Assembly (NCBI GenBank): GCA_012960315.1
Contig: DUBN01000066.1
Location: forward strand, 18,564 to 82,563
Reading direction: 5' to 3'
DNA: 64,000 nucleotides
From: Acidimicrobiia bacterium
Lineage (GTDB): Bacteria > Actinomycetota > Acidimicrobiia > Acidimicrobiales > Poriferisodalaceae
Shown: positions 61,739-64,000 of the stretch, piece after piece
How positions within the stretch are numbered: the first letter of the stretch is position 1
Layout of the letters: each line of letters starts with the position of its first letter
Made by a program: the position numbers and the translations under genes
The notes under the pieces: generated by a model
Told to the model about the DNA's origin: nothing
Seen by the model: only the letters and a program-made list of their open reading frames with translations
Database searches by the model: none

Positions 61739-61810
61739 TCGGGGATGGTGTAATTGGCAACACAGCTGGTTCTGGTCCAGTCGTTGGGGGTTCGAGTCCT
61801 CCTCCCCGAA
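61739..61810 (+). tRNA. tRNA-Gln (anticodon CUG)
   Basis: A cloverleaf can be drawn by eye. The acceptor stem pairs TCGGGGA (61739-61745) with TCCCCGA (61803-61809). The D-arm includes GTGTAATTGGCAACAC, the anticodon arm is GCTGG-TTCTGGT-CCAGT with anticodon CTG, and the T-loop is GGTTCGAGTCC. Discriminator A at 61810; CCA is not encoded. The anticodon reads codon CAG. Confidence 0.93.
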
Positions 61811-61817
61811 CTAAAAA

Positions 61818-61854
61818 GCGTCTTTGGTGAGGCACAAAAGACGCCCTCTTTTTT
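61818..61854 (+). terminator. Intrinsic terminator after tRNA-Gln
   Basis: GCGTCTTT (61818-61825) pairs with AAAGACGC (61837-61844) around an 11-base loop, and is followed by CCTC and a run of six Ts (61849-61854). It ends the gltX-tRNA transcript or the tRNA transcript. Confidence 0.85.
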
Positions 61855-62009
61855 AACATAGATGCCCGCAACGAAGGATTTTGTTGCCCATTTGGGCTAA
61901 GAAAGCACAACGAATAAACCAAAGGAAACTTGCGCTGCCGGTTCAGGCTGGTAACTTGCGCATTCGCTGGGCATCATGCCTGTGCGTAGAGAGAGAGGGG
62001 GTGCAACGC

Positions 62010-62771
62010 GTGGCGTTGCTCGAAGTCTCAGAGATATCGGTGCAGTTTGGCGGAATCCGCGCGCTTGACGACCTGTCATTCACGATGGATGAAGGACAGA
62101 TCCTCGGGCTCATCGGACCCAACGGTGCTGGTAAAACCACATTGTTCAATGTGGTCAGTCGAATCTACGACCCGACGGCAGGATCGGTGACCTTTGACGG
62201 TCAAGACCTGTTGGCCATGTCTGCTCACGAAATCAGTCGAGTTGGGGTGTACAGAACATTCCAGAACTTGGCGTTGTGGCCAGGCATGTCGGTAATTGAA
62301 AACGTGATGGTAGGTGATCACACCAATACGAAAGCCAACGTCATTAGTTCCGCTCTGCGGTTGCCGTCTATGCGAAAAGAAGAGAACGAGCTCCGAGACA
62401 GGGCATGGGCTGCACTCGAGGAAATTGGTCTTCAAGACGTCGCCTACCACCCCGCTGCGGGTCTTCCCTTCGGAACGCTCAAGCGCATTGAACTGGCTCG
62501 TGCCCTTATCGCGAACCCTCGTCTGATCATGCTCGATGAACCAGCGTCGGGTTTAACTCACCAAGAGGTCGACTCGTTGGCTCAGGACATCAAAGGCCTG
62601 CGGGACCGTCATAACCTGACGATTCTGTTGGTTGAGCACCATATGCGTATGGTTCTAGGAATTTCAGAAAAGCTGGTCGTACTAAACTTTGGTCGGAAAA
62701 TCGCCGACGGTGACCCGGACGTCGTTCGTAACGACCCAGAGGTCATCGAGGCCTACTTAGGGAGTTCTTGA
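62010..62771 (+). CDS. livG: Branched-chain amino acid ABC transporter ATP-binding protein LivG
   Basis: ATPase of a high-affinity branched-chain amino acid importer. It has 253 residues. Walker [12 protein letters not shown], LivG-type [16 protein letters not shown] region, [16 protein letters not shown] as the signature and [11 protein letters not shown] as Walker B. The GTG at 62010 has GAGGGGG 8 bases before it; the frame is open upstream to 61881, but that part overlaps non-coding sequence. Overlaps livF. The 155 bp between the tRNA terminator and this start holds no ORF with a Leu/Ile/Val run. Confidence 0.94.
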   Translation: MALLEVSEISVQFGGIRALDDLSFTMDEGQILGLIGPNGAGKTTLFNVVSRIYDPTAGSVTFDGQDLLAMSAHEISRVGVYRTFQNLALWPGMSVIENVMVGDHTNTKANVISSALRLPSMRKEENELRDRAWAALEEIGLQDVAYHPAAGLPFGTLKRIELARALIANPRLIMLDEPASGLTHQEVDSLAQDIKGLRDRHNLTILLVEHHMRMVLGISEKLVVLNFGRKIADGDPDVVRNDPEVIEAYLGSS

Positions 62772-63499
62772 TGGTTGATGACGTTTTTGACGAAATCGGC
62801 CTGAAGGTCGAAAATCTGCACGCCTCATATGGCGCTGTAGAGGTCTTGCGAGGCTTAGACTTTGAAGTTCCGTCGGGAGGTGTCTCGGTGATACTGGGCG
62901 CCAATGGGGCCGGTAAGACCACCACCCTCCGAGCTATCTGCAACATGTGCGACACCAGCGGAACCGTGACCCTTGGCGATGAAGACATCAGCCGAGCCGG
63001 AACAGCGGAGATTGTCCGAAAGGGAATGGTTCACGTGCCGCAGGGCCGTGGCACTTTCCCAGAGTTGTCCACGATGGACAACTTGATGGTTGGCGCGTAC
63101 ACCCGAAAAGACAACGAAGTTAAAGATGACGTGGATCGATGGTTCGAAATCTTCCCAGTACTCGCTGAGCGTCACGCCCAGATGGCGGGCTCGCTATCTG
63201 GTGGTGAACAGCAGATGCTGGCCGTTGCCCGAGCTTTGATGGCCCGCCCACGACTTCTCCTCCTTGATGAACCGTCGCTTGGATTGGCGCCGCTCATTAT
63301 CGAGGACCTATTCGAACGTTTCATCACGCTCAACAAAGAGACAGGCCTTACGATGCTCATCGTTGAACAAAATGCGAATCTCGCTCTCGATATGGCCCAA
63401 TACGGCTACGTCATCGAGTCAGGCGAGATCGCCCTGCACGGATCCGCTGAACAACTCAAGAACGATCCTGCTGTGCAGGAAGCGTACTTGGGTGCCTGA
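62771..63499 (+). CDS. livF: Branched-chain amino acid ABC transporter ATP-binding protein LivF
   Basis: Second ATPase of the Liv importer, 242 residues. Walker A LGANGAGKTTTLRAI, signature SLSGGEQQMLAVARALM and Walker B LLLLDEPSLGLAP are complete. The ATG shares its A with the livG stop (TGATG), so the two are translationally coupled. A TTG 3 bases earlier is a poorer start. Confidence 0.94.
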   Translation: MVDDVFDEIGLKVENLHASYGAVEVLRGLDFEVPSGGVSVILGANGAGKTTTLRAICNMCDTSGTVTLGDEDISRAGTAEIVRKGMVHVPQGRGTFPELSTMDNLMVGAYTRKDNEVKDDVDRWFEIFPVLAERHAQMAGSLSGGEQQMLAVARALMARPRLLLLDEPSLGLAPLIIEDLFERFITLNKETGLTMLIVEQNANLALDMAQYGYVIESGEIALHGSAEQLKNDPAVQEAYLGA

Positions 63500-63514
63500 G
63501 GAGGACAAGAAGCA

Positions 63515-64000
63515 ATGACTTGGAACTTTGATATCCTTCCGGACTTCATCTTTAACGGGCTGAGTCTCGGCGCAATTTATGGCACTGTGGCTCTAGCTCT
63601 GGTGCTTATCTTCAAGGCCACAACCTTGATTAACTTCGCGACGGGTGAGTTAGCCATGCTTGGCGCTTTCCTCGTGTACGTGCTTCACATGGAGCAGGGC
63701 CTTTGGTTGTGGCTCTCCATGCTGATAGCCATGGGCCTCAGTGCGGGTCTAGGTATCCTAATTGAACGGTCGTTGACCCGACCGTTCGACCCTTCGGACC
63801 ATTTGCCGGTCGTACTGATCACACTTGGGTTATTCCTAATTATCAATGCGGTCGCTGGCGATATTTGGAACTATCAGGTTCGGATTCTCAGCAATCCATT
63901 CGGGAAGTTCCCATCTTGGGTTCCCAGCGTCGGCGGCGACCGTTTCATCATGGTCTTTGGAAGCCGACTGAAGTATCAATCCCTAGGTATATGGGCGACC
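63515..64000 (+). CDS. livH: Branched-chain amino acid ABC permease LivH, cut by the window end
   Basis: The frame is open to base 64000, giving 162 residues of a permease that continues outside. GAGGAGG lies 6-12 bases before the ATG at 63515. It shows the family opening MTWNFDILPDFIFNGLSLG and the first segments AIYGTVALALVLIFK, INFATGELAMLGAFLVYVLH and LPVVLITLGLFLIINAV. The substrate-binding protein and LivM are not in the window. Confidence 0.92.
   Translation, partial: MTWNFDILPDFIFNGLSLGAIYGTVALALVLIFKATTLINFATGELAMLGAFLVYVLHMEQGLWLWLSMLIAMGLSAGLGILIERSLTRPFDPSDHLPVVLITLGLFLIINAVAGDIWNYQVRILSNPFGKFPSWVPSVGGDRFIMVFGSRLKYQSLGIWAT

Noticed and set aside
61855..62009. Possible leader peptide before livG
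   Set aside because: The short ORF from the ATG at 61861 (MPATKDFVAHLG) has no Leu/Ile/Val run and there are no terminator-like hairpins after it.

Overview
The window looks like a compact chromosome segment from an uncultured, streamlined actinobacterium, most likely of the Acidimicrobiia type. This placement is inferred, not computed. It rests on moderate GC, frequent GTG and TTG starts, an Asp-type MurA, a PASTA-domain kinase-like protein, an actinobacterial-type SerC, the order atpZ-I-B-E-F-H-A-G-D-C, DinB/TIGR03086-like proteins and a GluRS/GatCAB route to Gln-tRNA. There are no insertion sequences, phage genes, CRISPR arrays or rRNA genes. Genes are tightly packed: many overlap by 4 bp, and several convergent pairs are only 3-15 bp apart.

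Layout. 1-8770: end of homoserine dehydrogenase, threonine synthase, a divergent Rho, bL31, an unknown gene, release factor RF1, a PrmC-TsaC fusion and RpiB. 8849-18935: SHMT, a WecA/TagO-type glycosyl-phosphate transferase, then the complete F1Fo ATP synthase operon, which carries an unexplained 31-codon ORF between atpF and atpH. 18996-32696: a HisI-like protein and class II FBPase, a J-domain protein, L-2-hydroxyglutarate oxidase, enoyl-CoA hydratase, a TEX30-like hydrolase, an MFS carrier, MurA, MeaB, an SRPBCC-kinase fusion, a methyltransferase, a cysteine desulfurase with MnmA, and a membrane protein. 32793-44043: LigA, a small anchored protein, a PASTA pseudokinase-like protein, a ferredoxin, GatCAB, a DUF4332-like protein, a MATE exporter and a sugar-dehydrogenase-like beta-propeller.

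44044-64000 is dominated by branched-chain amino acids: ilvBN-ilvC, leuCD, leuB-cimA and, at the right edge, a Liv-type importer (livG-livF-livH, the last cut by the window). SerC, an aspartate aminotransferase and SerA sit in the middle. GltX is followed at once by a tRNA-Gln(CUG). That tRNA is the expected substrate for misacylation by GluRS and correction by GatCAB, whose genes are also in the window.

The most interesting regulatory finding is two different candidate transcription attenuators. Upstream of ilvB an 18-codon leader ends in Val-Ile-Leu-Phe-Leu-Val-Val-Pro-Val, followed by a terminator hairpin with a T-run. Upstream of leuB-cimA a 15-codon leader carries four consecutive Ile codons, followed by two 10-bp hairpins that share an exchangeable core. 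The Ile run fits the operon: cimA (citramalate synthase) commits pyruvate to isoleucine, and leuB and leuCD serve both leucine and isoleucine. Other oddities are Rho with altered P-loop and R-loop residues, HisI lacking the DCDxD motif, and two kinase-fold proteins whose metal-binding Asp (DFG or equivalent) is replaced.
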